Positions 6,562 through 14,298 of a stretch of DNA of 48,780 nucleotides are shown piece after piece (positions within the stretch are counted from its first letter, which is position 1; the number at the start of each line of letters is the position of its first letter). Source of the DNA: Mycobacteriales bacterium (GTDB taxonomy: Bacteria; Actinomycetota; Actinomycetes; JAFAQI01); the NCBI GenBank assembly GCA_035504215.1, contig DATJSI010000081.1, forward strand, positions 1 through 48,780, given 5' to 3'. Under the pieces are notes generated by a model. That model ran no database searches and was not told the origin of the DNA. It was given only the letters and a program-made list of their open reading frames with translations. The translations under genes were made by a program, and so were the position numbers.

Positions 6562-9279
6562 ATGTTGTCTACGGCGAAGGTGCGGACGAGCTCGTGGCGG
6601 TACTACGCGAACCAGGTCGGGCGCGGTGGGTGTGAGTACTTTCTCGGGATCGGTGAGGCGCCGGGGCGCTGGTACGGCCGGGGTCTGGACCGGCTCGGGC
6701 TCGAGCCGGGGGGTGAGGTGCGGGAGTGGCAGCTGGAGGCGACGTTCGGCCGGGCGGTGCACCCGGCCGGCCGGTATCGGCTGGGACGGGCGTGGCGCGC
6801 GGACGGGGTTACCGGGTATGACCTGTGTTTCTCCGCCCCGAAGTCGGTCTCGGCGCTGTGGGCGCTCGGCGGTGGCGATATCGGAGCCGCGATCCAGGCG
6901 GCGCACCGGGCGGCGGTCCGGGCCGGGCTGGACTACCTGGACAGCCATGCCGGGTTGTCCCGGGCCGGGCGCAACGGACACACCCAGGTCGGCACGGACG
7001 GGCTGGCCGCGGCGGTGTTCGACCACCGGACGTCACGGGCGGGGGATCCGCAGCTGCACACCCACGCGCTGGTGCTGAACAAGCTGCACTGCCCGGACGG
7101 GCAGTGGCGGACCATTGACGGGTATGAGATCTACACGCACAAGAAGTCCGCCGGCGTCCTCTACCAGGCGGCGTTGCGCTGCGAGCTGACCCGCCGACTC
7201 GGTGTGACTTGGGCAGAGGTCAGCAAGGACGGGCAGGCGGAGATCGCGGGTGTCCCGCAGACGCTGTGCGACCGGTGGTCGACCCGCGCCGGGCAGGTCG
7301 CCGTCGAGTCCGCGCCGGTGCTCGCCGGCTACGAGGCGGCACTGGGCCGGCCGTTGACCTCAGCGGAACGGAGCGCGGTGTGCAAGGTCGCGGTGCTCAA
7401 GACCCGCCCCGGCAAGGCGAGGGTCGACATCGTCGGGCTGGTCGACCGCTGGCACGGCGAAGCCGGTGAGCTGGGCTGGACCCCGGACCGGCTGGTTACC
7501 GCGGTCGCGGATACCGCCGGTCGCGCGCCGCACGTTGCGCCGGACGTGGACCGGCTGGTGCTCGACGCGGTGGCCGCGGCGGGTGCCCGCAAGGCGGTCT
7601 TCACCCGCTCGGATCTCGCGGTCGAGGTCGCGGCGCGGATCCCCGCGGACGCAGCGGTGGACGCGGCGACGGTGACCGACTGGGTGGAGCGGCTCACCGA
7701 CCGTGCCCTCACCCTCGAGCAGACCGTCACCCTGCTCCCCGAACGCGACGGCTGCGGCCGCCGCTCCGACGCCCGCTACGCCAGCGCGGTCACCTTGGGC
7801 CAGGAGCTGGCGATCATCCGGTTCGCTGAGGCCGGCCGGCGGGCGGGCGTGGCGATCTGCCCGCACCCGACGGTCGAACGGGCCTGCGGGCAGCATCAGC
7901 TCGACCCGGCCCAGGCCCGGGCGGTGCACTGGATCACCCGCGCCGGTGAACAACTCTCGGTGCTGGTCGCGCCGGCCGGGACCGGGAAGACCACCACGCT
8001 CGCGGCCATCATCGACGCCTGGCAGAACACCGGCCGGCAGGTCATCGCCCTGGCACCCTCGGCCCGGGCCGCGAAAGAACTCACGGCCGCGACCGGGCTG
8101 CCCGCGGACACGGTCGCGAAATACCTGCACGCGAACAGCACCGGCCGGTGGCCGGTCGACCCGCGGTATCGGCTCCGGCGCGGGGCGGTGCTGATCGTGG
8201 ACGAAGCCTCGATGCTGGCCACCGCCGACCTGCACGCGTTGAAACGCGAGGTCGAGACGGTCGGCGGGAAACTGCTGCTGGTCGGTGACCCGGCGCAGAT
8301 CGGCGCGATCGACGCGGCCGGCGGGATGCTGCCCGCGCTCGCCGACCGCCTCGACGCCCCGACCCTGACCACCGTCCACCGACTCCGTGAACGATGGGAG
8401 CAGGTCGCGACGCTGCAGCTCCGCGCCGGTGACCCGACCTGCATCCCCGCCTACCTCGCCCACGACCGGGTCCACCCGGTTCACCCCGACACCGACCCCT
8501 ACGACGCGGTGCTCGATGAGTACGAGCGGTTGACCGGCGCCGGTGCCCGGGTCCTGCTCCTGGCTCGCAGCCACGACGACGTCGACCAGCTCAACGCGCG
8601 CGCCCGAGCCCGCGCGATCGAACACGGTGAGATCCGCGGTGATCCGCTGCTGGCCGCCGGGGGATACCAATGGCGGGTCGGCGACCGGATGCGGGTCACC
8701 CGCAACAACCGACGGATCCCGGTCGGGGCTGACCACCTGCGCAACGGTGACCTGTTCACCGTCACCGGCCACACCCCGCACGGGCTCACCGTCCGGCGCC
8801 TGCACGGCCCGGACACCACCCTGCTACCCCGCGACTACCTCGCCCGACACGCCACCTACGGGTGGGCGTCCACCATCGACGCCGCGCAAGGCGCCACCGT
8901 CGACCACTCACTCACCCTGGCCCGGCCCGGGCTGGACCGCACCCGGCTCTACGTCGCGCTCACCCGCGGCCGCGAATCCAACCGGCTCTACCTCGCGCTC
9001 GAACCCGACCCCGAGATCACCTCAGCGAACACGACCCGGGCCGCACCCGACGCAGCCGCCCAGTTCGCCCGGCTCCTCAACCACAACAGCGCGCACGACG
9101 CCGCCCACACCCGCCTCCCCGAACCGATCCAGCCGACCCGGTCGCTCGAGCCGGCCACGCGGGCAAGCAGCAGAATCAGCAGAAGACCCCTCGCATCCGA
9201 ACGATTCGGCTACAGAGAACCGGATCCCCACCGCCCGCTCACCGCCGAACGCGACCACGGCCGAGGGGTAAGCCGCTGA
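6562..9279 (+). CDS. MobF-family (TrwC/TraI-type) relaxase-helicase
   Basis: A 905-residue conjugative relaxase that would nick oriT, stay bound to the 5' end and unwind the strand. The N-terminal relaxase domain (1-300) has Tyr14-Tyr15 in SSWRYYANQV and the three-histidine metal site His155 (VFDHRTSRAGD), His166 and His168 (PQLHTHALVLN). The helicase part has Walker A APAGTGKTT near residue 470, Walker B VLIVDEASML near 543, LLVGDPAQIGAID, and motif VI YVALTRGRES near 797. ATG 6562 (MLSTAK) matches how TrwC proteins begin; in-frame GTG 6541 and ATG 6544 are alternatives. The C-terminal 60 residues are low-complexity. No coupling protein gene accompanies it. Confidence 0.95.
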   Translation: MLSTAKVRTSSWRYYANQVGRGGCEYFLGIGEAPGRWYGRGLDRLGLEPGGEVREWQLEATFGRAVHPAGRYRLGRAWRADGVTGYDLCFSAPKSVSALWALGGGDIGAAIQAAHRAAVRAGLDYLDSHAGLSRAGRNGHTQVGTDGLAAAVFDHRTSRAGDPQLHTHALVLNKLHCPDGQWRTIDGYEIYTHKKSAGVLYQAALRCELTRRLGVTWAEVSKDGQAEIAGVPQTLCDRWSTRAGQVAVESAPVLAGYEAALGRPLTSAERSAVCKVAVLKTRPGKARVDIVGLVDRWHGEAGELGWTPDRLVTAVADTAGRAPHVAPDVDRLVLDAVAAAGARKAVFTRSDLAVEVAARIPADAAVDAATVTDWVERLTDRALTLEQTVTLLPERDGCGRRSDARYASAVTLGQELAIIRFAEAGRRAGVAICPHPTVERACGQHQLDPAQARAVHWITRAGEQLSVLVAPAGTGKTTTLAAIIDAWQNTGRQVIALAPSARAAKELTAATGLPADTVAKYLHANSTGRWPVDPRYRLRRGAVLIVDEASMLATADLHALKREVETVGGKLLLVGDPAQIGAIDAAGGMLPALADRLDAPTLTTVHRLRERWEQVATLQLRAGDPTCIPAYLAHDRVHPVHPDTDPYDAVLDEYERLTGAGARVLLLARSHDDVDQLNARARARAIEHGEIRGDPLLAAGGYQWRVGDRMRVTRNNRRIPVGADHLRNGDLFTVTGHTPHGLTVRRLHGPDTTLLPRDYLARHATYGWASTIDAAQGATVDHSLTLARPGLDRTRLYVALTRGRESNRLYLALEPDPEITSANTTRAAPDAAAQFARLLNHNSAHDAAHTRLPEPIQPTRSLEPATRASSRISRRPLASERFGYREPDPHRPLTAERDHGRGVSR

Positions 9280-9374
9280 CTGAACGGCCCCGGGTTCACT
9301 AGAGGCCCTGCTGCGCCCCGAGTTCAACGGCGTAGGCGATGCTGGACTCTGGTGTCTGACATCAGGAGACATGA
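9280..9374. other. Intergenic segment between relaxase and IS remnant
   Basis: A short gap with no convincing gene. AGGAG at 9364-9368 looks like the original ribosome-binding site of the decayed IS3 orfA that follows. Confidence 0.5.
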
Positions 9375-9599
9375 GTGGGGCGACGGGGGTACACGCCAGG
9401 TTTCCGTTGGCAGGTGGTTGATCTCACCGTACCCGGCCGTGGCGTAGCCCACGTGGCGCATGCTCTAGGGGTCAGCGAGCAGTCGATCTAAACGTGGCGC
9501 CTACAGCACTGCATCGACCGAGGTTTGCACGTTTGGCTGACCAGCGGCGAGAACGCCGAGCTGACCACAGCGCAAAAGCGCGCAACTGACGTCGGGCCG
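9375..9599 (+). pseudogene. IS3-family transposase OrfA, decayed (in-frame stop)
   Basis: From GTG 9375 the frame reads MGRRGYTPGFRWQVVDL, then GVAHVAHALGVSEQSI, a stop (TAA 9489-9491), then TWRLQHCIDRGL and LTSGENAELTTAQKR. This is the helix-turn-helix and start of the leucine zipper of IS3-type OrfA, where I would expect IYTWR at the stop. The similarity fades after about 9592, and neither OrfB nor terminal inverted repeats can be found. It marks an old insertion between the relaxase and the A+T-rich cargo. Confidence 0.75.
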
Positions 9600-9800
9600 A
9601 GTTGGACGGCAGACCGCATCGGGGCAGAAGGCAACGCCGAGCAGAGTGCTCAAAGTTGTGCCAAGCGAGACTTAGCCAGCGACCCACGCAAGCGGTCCCT
9701 CGTCGTGGGAAGCAGCCCCATCGAAAAATTTCGGCCAAAGTAATATGGTCGACCGCCTGTCGTTTTCGTTTCAGTAGACTAAAATCGAGCCAGCGGGGGC
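9600..9800. other. Non-coding region before the beta-propeller gene
   Basis: No credible gene is visible. Base composition shifts toward A+T along this stretch. TAAAAT at 9780-9785 could be a -10 box for the next gene, but no good -35 is present. Confidence 0.35.
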
Positions 9801-10859
9801 ATGGAGGGCGTTGTGGGTGTTCCTGTCACCGTGGATGTGATAAACGTCGGTGATCCGTCCACCCGACTTGTGTCTGGCATGGTTGGTATCGACCACGCGG
9901 TTGAGATCCAGAGCTTTGCCTTCGATAATGTGAACAATCTCGTCTACGTTGCGCAGGTCGCGGGTGCATGCAGTATCTCGTATGATCAATCGACGAGTTG
10001 GAAAACCGCGTCCGGAAGTTACCCGGTCTCGGCGTCACTGTCGATGGCGATGGCAGATAACGAGGCGGCCGGGAACCTCGCGATAACGCAATTACCGATG
10101 TCGGGTGCACCTCCGAATCCGCCGCATTCGATGTTCCTTTTGGGTTTCGGTCACGGTGTCGCGATTGGTGTAGAGCCGCAGGCTTCGCAGACGTACATAT
10201 GGGTCGAATGCCAATCGCAGCCGCCCGCAAATGGGGATGGGTTTGGGAACAAAGTTGCGAGGGTGCCGTTCACGCCCGGTGCCGTATTCCAGGCTTCTTC
10301 TTCGGATCTAGAGCTCTACGACCCGATCACCATACAAAACGGCTATATTACCGGGTACTCCTGTGCTCTAGATACGCAGAATGGCCTCCTCGCGTTACGG
10401 TACACGGAAAATGTTTATAATCAAGACCCTCCACCCGATGTTATCTCCACCAAATATGTCAGCGCGTATTCTTGGTCAAGCACGGATGGCCCAGACTTTT
10501 CGGCCGCACTAGCAACCATCCAGCAGCCGCCGGTTATAGAGGCTACCGACCTGGACGTCTTCCAAGGCTGGACTCTATACGGCTCTTGGGTGTACATGTT
10601 AGATTGGGATAAGTCTACCTCGCCATATACGATCTACACGACGTCGATCGACATCAACGGCGACGACAACCCGAACGGTGGCGGCACATATCATTTGCGC
10701 ACCTCTTCGTCCGCTGATGTGGACGCAGATCCTCGTGAGCCAGAGGGCATGGCTATATATCTCATACCCACTTCACCAACGCTTTGTTTCGGCATTACTA
10801 ATGACACAATTGAATACGGTATAACGTTCCACACGTTAGATATGTACGGAAAGGTCTAG
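9801..10859 (+). CDS. TagC/P68-RBP-like beta-propeller protein
   Basis: A 352-residue protein resembling actinomycete proteins labelled 'teichoic acid biosynthesis protein C', which share the beta-propeller of phage P68 receptor-binding protein and TagC. Recognisable blocks in order are IQSFAFDNVNNLVYVAQV, NLAITQL, FLLGFGHGVAIGVEPQ, QTYIWVEC, GNKVARVPFTPG, GYSCALDTQNGLLALRY, DVFQGWTLYGSWVYMLD and REPEGMAIYLI. There is no obvious signal peptide or membrane segment. ATG 9801 is used; in-frame GTG 9813 with GGAGGG upstream is possible. G+C is roughly half, far below the window norm, implying recent acquisition. Known relatives suggest carbohydrate or cell-wall binding; its job here is unknown. 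Confidence 0.65.
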   Translation: MEGVVGVPVTVDVINVGDPSTRLVSGMVGIDHAVEIQSFAFDNVNNLVYVAQVAGACSISYDQSTSWKTASGSYPVSASLSMAMADNEAAGNLAITQLPMSGAPPNPPHSMFLLGFGHGVAIGVEPQASQTYIWVECQSQPPANGDGFGNKVARVPFTPGAVFQASSSDLELYDPITIQNGYITGYSCALDTQNGLLALRYTENVYNQDPPPDVISTKYVSAYSWSSTDGPDFSAALATIQQPPVIEATDLDVFQGWTLYGSWVYMLDWDKSTSPYTIYTTSIDINGDDNPNGGGTYHLRTSSSADVDADPREPEGMAIYLIPTSPTLCFGITNDTIEYGITFHTLDMYGKV

Positions 10860-10891
10860 TACAAGCGACTTGCGAAACCCTCAAAACGAAG

Positions 10892-10932
10892 CGCTCACAT
10901 CTCGTTCCCAGGCACCAACTTGGGTGTGAGCG
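10892..10932 (+). terminator. Stem-loop between the two cargo genes
   Basis: CGCTCACA (10892-10899) pairs perfectly with TGTGAGCG (10925-10932), and inside it CCCA (10907-10910) pairs with TGGG (10921-10924), with a 7-nt bulge on the 5' side. It lies 32 bp after the beta-propeller stop and 52 bp before the next start. No T tract follows. It may act as a terminator or as a structured leader. Confidence 0.4.
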
Positions 10933-10984
10933 TTAGTGGCGCTAAGCGAGTCGATCTTACGAAGGAGAAGGAGGGGTGTGAATA

Positions 10985-12202
10985 ATGGATAGGTTCACTC
11001 TCTTCACTGGATCGGCCGATCGACGCACTCAACGTCCGGCCTGGCTGACCGTATCGTGCTGCCTCGTGGCGCTGACCGTGCCCGTTGTGATCGGGCGGCA
11101 GCATGCGGTTGCTGCTATGCCGTCCTCGGTGTCCGACAGCCACCTCCGGCTGGTTGCGGTACAAGGCTCGTCGCAATATTTAGCCTTCGAGTCCACGAAC
11201 AGTTCCACGACCGTGCATGCTGGTTTCGTTAACGCGGGAGAGCTGTATGTGATGGGTCGTCACGGCCACCTGCGTCGCCTTGCGAAGGTGCGGCGTCGTG
11301 ACGAGTCGGTGTCGTTGGTAGGTAGCAGCCTTCTGCTATGGAGCTCGTTGGACCCGGTGACATTTGAGCGGCGCGTGAATTGGTGGGACCTGGCGGCCCA
11401 CACTGCGGGGTCAGCGACTCTGCCGTCGAACGATGTCCCGGTGTCTGCTGCGCCTTCAGGCTGGGTGAGTGCGGTCGAGACCTCGAATGGAAAGGACGGA
11501 ACCTGCCAGGCTGCGTCGAAGCCATGTCGAACCGATCTTCAACTACATCGGTTCGGTGGCTCCACGGTGGACCTTGGGTCACCGATGCCAGCGGGAACAA
11601 CGCCCCAGTTCATCGCCGGCCCGTTTGGTTTGGTGGGCTTCGCCTTTGGTGGGAACAGCTCAGAGGAGGGCAAGATCGTGGCAATGCCCTGGAAGGGCGA
11701 CCGACGCTGGCGTACGCTGCTGAAGCCGGGCGCAGACCGGGGCAATATCTGCAACATGCTGACGGCCCGGAGCGTTAGCTGCCAGCTTACCGGCAAGGCG
11801 AATGTCTCACTTGCCTTACTGTCTTTGTCTGGCGGGCCTACGGTGCGATTCTCGCCAAAGCAATTGGCGCAACTTAAGCGTGGTGGCTGTGTATCGCTCT
11901 CGGCGATCCCGCATCACGGCAGTGCTGTCTCGATTGCTACCGCGAGTCAAAGCTGTACGCCAGGTACATTGAGTTTCCTCTCACTTAGGTCACATCTCAT
12001 TGCGATCTCGTCGCATCGGTTCGCGGCAGTTCTGCCTGTCAACGCATTTGATCGTGTCGCTGTGTCCAGCTCTCAACAACGACATCTTGACCTCGTAGGT
12101 GGGGCGACATCCAAGCCTAAGATGGTCGTCTCAACTCGCGACGGGCATGTTCTGGCCGGACCAGCACGACCAACGACGTCGATCGGTACTCGAGCGGGTT
12201 AG
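10985..12202 (+). CDS. Exported protein of unknown function
   Basis: A 405-residue protein. The N-terminus has a basic stretch (SADRRTQRPAW), a hydrophobic core (LTVSCCLVALTVPVVIG) and a small-residue cleavage zone near AVAAMPSS, so it is probably secreted. The mature part is rich in Ser, Thr and Gly with regularly spaced beta-strand-like segments (LRLVAV, YLAFES, LYVMG, SLVGSSLLLWSS), which suggests a repeated beta structure, perhaps a propeller. Paired cysteines (CQAASKPC; ICNMLTARSVSC; C ... C near residue 330-345) could form disulfides. ATG 10985 follows an AAGGAGAAGGAGG site. I recognise no family. Its position and composition pair it with the upstream beta-propeller gene. Confidence 0.6.
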   Translation: MDRFTLFTGSADRRTQRPAWLTVSCCLVALTVPVVIGRQHAVAAMPSSVSDSHLRLVAVQGSSQYLAFESTNSSTTVHAGFVNAGELYVMGRHGHLRRLAKVRRRDESVSLVGSSLLLWSSLDPVTFERRVNWWDLAAHTAGSATLPSNDVPVSAAPSGWVSAVETSNGKDGTCQAASKPCRTDLQLHRFGGSTVDLGSPMPAGTTPQFIAGPFGLVGFAFGGNSSEEGKIVAMPWKGDRRWRTLLKPGADRGNICNMLTARSVSCQLTGKANVSLALLSLSGGPTVRFSPKQLAQLKRGGCVSLSAIPHHGSAVSIATASQSCTPGTLSFLSLRSHLIAISSHRFAAVLPVNAFDRVAVSSSQQRHLDLVGGATSKPKMVVSTRDGHVLAGPARPTTSIGTRAG

Positions 12203-12491
12203 CCGCGTTGTACTCTTCGGATTGCGAGCGAATGCGGGCCGGCGACTGAGGTGTGGGGCGGCCTGCTTATTAAGTCGGTGGGACTGCGGGCTCAAATCCC
12301 TACCGCCGTCGTTCTGGCGCGGACCAGCCGATAGCAATAGGTGGCGCTCAGCGGCCCTATTGCACCGATGGCTAAGCCGATCGACCCTAACCGGCCACCG
12401 AGCGCGACGTCGACCGTCACATCCCACGATGCCGTGGCGCGTGTTGGCCGGGTCGGTCGGTAGGAGACAGGGCCGGCGAACGGTCGCAGAC
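12203..12491. other. Non-coding region near the right end of the element
   Basis: No convincing gene. GCAATAGG (12334-12341) pairs perfectly with CCTATTGC (12356-12363) across a 14-nt loop, a possible terminator for the exported-protein gene. Around 12285-12298 a GGG-CTCAAAT-CCC stem-loop resembles a tRNA T arm, perhaps a relic. Confidence 0.4.
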
Positions 12492-12531
12492 TCAAGATCA
12501 AAGCCCGTAAAGGCCCGAAGATCATTTAGGC
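12492..12531 (+). repeat. Right inner direct repeat, candidate arm site
   Basis: This is the second copy of the 40-bp repeat at 3322-3361, in the same orientation with two mismatches, 136 bp inside the attR core. It is discussed with the left copy. Confidence 0.6.
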
Positions 12532-12667
12532 GAAAGGGGTCACTCCTGGTAACCCGCGGGTGGGGACGGGGAACCGTACAGAGGCGTTGTCGCAGATCGT
12601 GCCGCATGAACCGGCACCGGCGGGCAGCGAGGGGCGATCACGGGGACGAACCCAAAATGGCTTCGAA

Positions 12668-12692
12668 CGGGTTCGATTCCCGGCACCTCCAC
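12668..12692 (+). repeat. attR core of the integrated element
   Basis: Perfect 25-bp copy of the tmRNA T-arm and acceptor 3' strand, matching 3228-3252. Here the discriminator A is followed by CTG rather than CCA. This suggests that the original chromosomal ssrA did not encode CCA and that the copy now in use got it from the element. A small hairpin follows (GGCGC 12701-12705 with GCGCC 12713-12717), perhaps the old ssrA terminator. Confidence 0.93.
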
Positions 12693-12845
12693 TGCAGAAA
12701 GGCGCTTACTTCGCGCCGTGCAGCGTCATTCGTGAGGTTCTTCGCGTGAATCTCCGAGCCACCGAGGTTACGACCATCGTGGCGAGGCGAGGTGATCGAA
12801 GGTCCAGGGCCACGACGACGCCTACGTTTGTTCCGAGGAGTAATC

Positions 12846-13019
12846 GTGGCGGCCAACGAGAAGCAGATTGAAGCGTGGAACGATGGTGAGTGGGTGCACT
12901 ACGTCGATAACGCCGACCGCTACGACAGCCAACTGTCGCCGTCCACCGACATGCTGCTTGAACGGGTCAGGCTTGTTGAGCCTATGGCCACCGGGCGCAG
13001 TGACGACATTGGGCGGTGA
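12846..13019 (+). pseudogene. Truncated class I SAM-dependent methyltransferase (N-terminal fragment)
   Basis: GTG 12846, preceded by GAGGAG 5 nt upstream, begins MAANEKQIEAWN and continues WVHYVDNADRYDSQLSPSTDMLLERV. This is the N-terminal helix region of a common class I methyltransferase family, which should continue into a glycine-rich SAM-binding motif (VLDVGCGTG-like). Instead the frame runs into unrelated residues and stops after 57 codons. The break lies soon after LVEP. The fragment sits 150 bp outside attR, so it belongs to the chromosome and decayed independently or through an imprecise event. About 150 bp to the next gene hold no other gene I can support. Confidence 0.55.
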
Positions 13020-13173
13020 GGCCGGATCCTGGCCGACTTCTTCGGTCACGGGAGGCATCACGTCCGTGCCGGCGAGGCCAGCGCATTCGCAGACGGCGAG
13101 ATGCGTATCCAAGTCGAGTGAGCGCGGACCTTGCGGCGGATGGTTGAAGTTCTGACACCGGTACTTTTGGCTG

Positions 13174-14214
13174 GTGGCACACGACGAGGCGATCAGGTTC
13201 GTGAATTGCACCGGTCGTCGTGTTGCGCTCGCGTTGACCGGTGATGGACCGGCCTTGGTTGCGCCCGCATGGTGGGTCAGCCACCTGGAGTTGGATTGGT
13301 CCGATTCAGCGGTCCGCACCTTCTGGGAGGCGGCCAGCGCCGGCTATTCCCTTGTGCGCTATGACCGGCTGGGTGTCGGCATGTCTGATCGGGACCTGCG
13401 CGCCGACGACCTCACGCTCGATGCGGAGGTTGCGGTGCTGCGAGCGGTAGTCGACGAACTGGCGCTGGAGAGGGTTGTGTTGATCGGCGGCTCGACGGGC
13501 GGCTGTTCCGCGATCGCGTTCGCAGCGCGTTTCCCCGAGCGGGTGAGTCGTCTACTGCTCTATGGAGCGTACGCGGACGGCTCGTCCATAACCTCACCGG
13601 AGGTGCGCGAGGCCTTGCTTGCTACCGTCCGCTCGCACTGGGGGCTGGGGTCGCGTGTTCTGGCGGATCTCTTCCTTGGTGAAGCCAGCAGTGACGAGCT
13701 AGAGCGACTGGCGGGTTATCAGCGCGCGGCGGCGAGCCCACAGACGGCAGCGGAGTGGCTGGAGGTCACATACCGCAACGACGTACGGGCGGAGCTGGAG
13801 CAGTTGCAGGTGCCGACGTCGGTGATCCACCGCCGCGGTGACCGCGCGATCCCCTTCCAATTAGGTCGGAGGCTCGCGGCCGCAATCCCGGGCGCGACCC
13901 TTCTGCCGCTCGACGGAACGGCGCATTTCCCCTGGGCTGGGGACCGGTTCGCCGTCGCGCGTGCGATGCGTTCTGTTCTCGCGCCTGACATTCGTCCGCG
14001 GGTCGCTGGAGAGCCAGCCGCCGTGCTGCTCTCCAGCCGCGAACGTGAGGTACTCGCATTGGTCGCGAACGGGTTGAAGGACCAGGAAATCGCCGCGCAC
14101 CTGTCCCTGAGCGAGCACACCGTGCATCGACACGTCGCCAATATCCGACACAAGCTGGGCCGGGGTTCACGGACCGCCGCGGTGGCCGAGGCGGCACGCT
14201 TGGGCCTGCTCTGA
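13174..14214 (+). CDS. Alpha/beta hydrolase fused to a LuxR-type helix-turn-helix
   Basis: A 346-residue two-domain protein. Residues 15-265 form an alpha/beta hydrolase: oxyanion-region VAPAWWVSHLELDW, strand YDRLGVGMSD, nucleophile elbow VLIGGSTGG with Ser107, an acid near the RGDRAIPF segment, and the catalytic His in DGTAHFPWAGD. Residues 280-345 (LSSREREVLALVANGLKDQEIAAHLSLSEHTVHRHVANIRHKLG) are a LuxR/GerE DNA-binding domain. The hydrolase part may sense or turn over a small lipophilic ligand and control DNA binding; related fusions are known from actinomycete regulators. Translation starts at GTG 13174. The downstream methyltransferase/LLM genes follow on the same strand after 84 bp and could be its targets. 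Confidence 0.85.
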   Translation: MAHDEAIRFVNCTGRRVALALTGDGPALVAPAWWVSHLELDWSDSAVRTFWEAASAGYSLVRYDRLGVGMSDRDLRADDLTLDAEVAVLRAVVDELALERVVLIGGSTGGCSAIAFAARFPERVSRLLLYGAYADGSSITSPEVREALLATVRSHWGLGSRVLADLFLGEASSDELERLAGYQRAAASPQTAAEWLEVTYRNDVRAELEQLQVPTSVIHRRGDRAIPFQLGRRLAAAIPGATLLPLDGTAHFPWAGDRFAVARAMRSVLAPDIRPRVAGEPAAVLLSSREREVLALVANGLKDQEIAAHLSLSEHTVHRHVANIRHKLGRGSRTAAVAEAARLGLL

Positions 14215-14298
14215 CCCGATGACCGGAACGGGCCATCGCGTCGATTTGGCCTTTCCGGGCGATGCGGTGACGCGTGCCGGGTACCTATCGTCCGCTTC

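Larger units (their letters stand above)
3228..12692 (+). mobile_element. Integrative mobilizable element in ssrA (about 9.4 kb)
   Basis: The element is bounded by identical 25-bp copies of the ssrA 3' end; one copy plus the interior is 9,440 bp. In order it carries integrase and excisionase (minus strand), then on the plus strand an XRE regulator, a DUF433/PIN-like toxin-antitoxin pair, a pyrimidine-rich tract, a MobF relaxase-helicase, an IS3 remnant and two cargo genes. No FtsK/TraB-like translocase, VirB/T4SS gene or replication initiator is present, unlike autonomous actinomycete conjugative elements. It should therefore depend on a helper for transfer. Cargo genes at 9801-12202 are visibly richer in A+T than the rest of the window. 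Confidence 0.85.
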
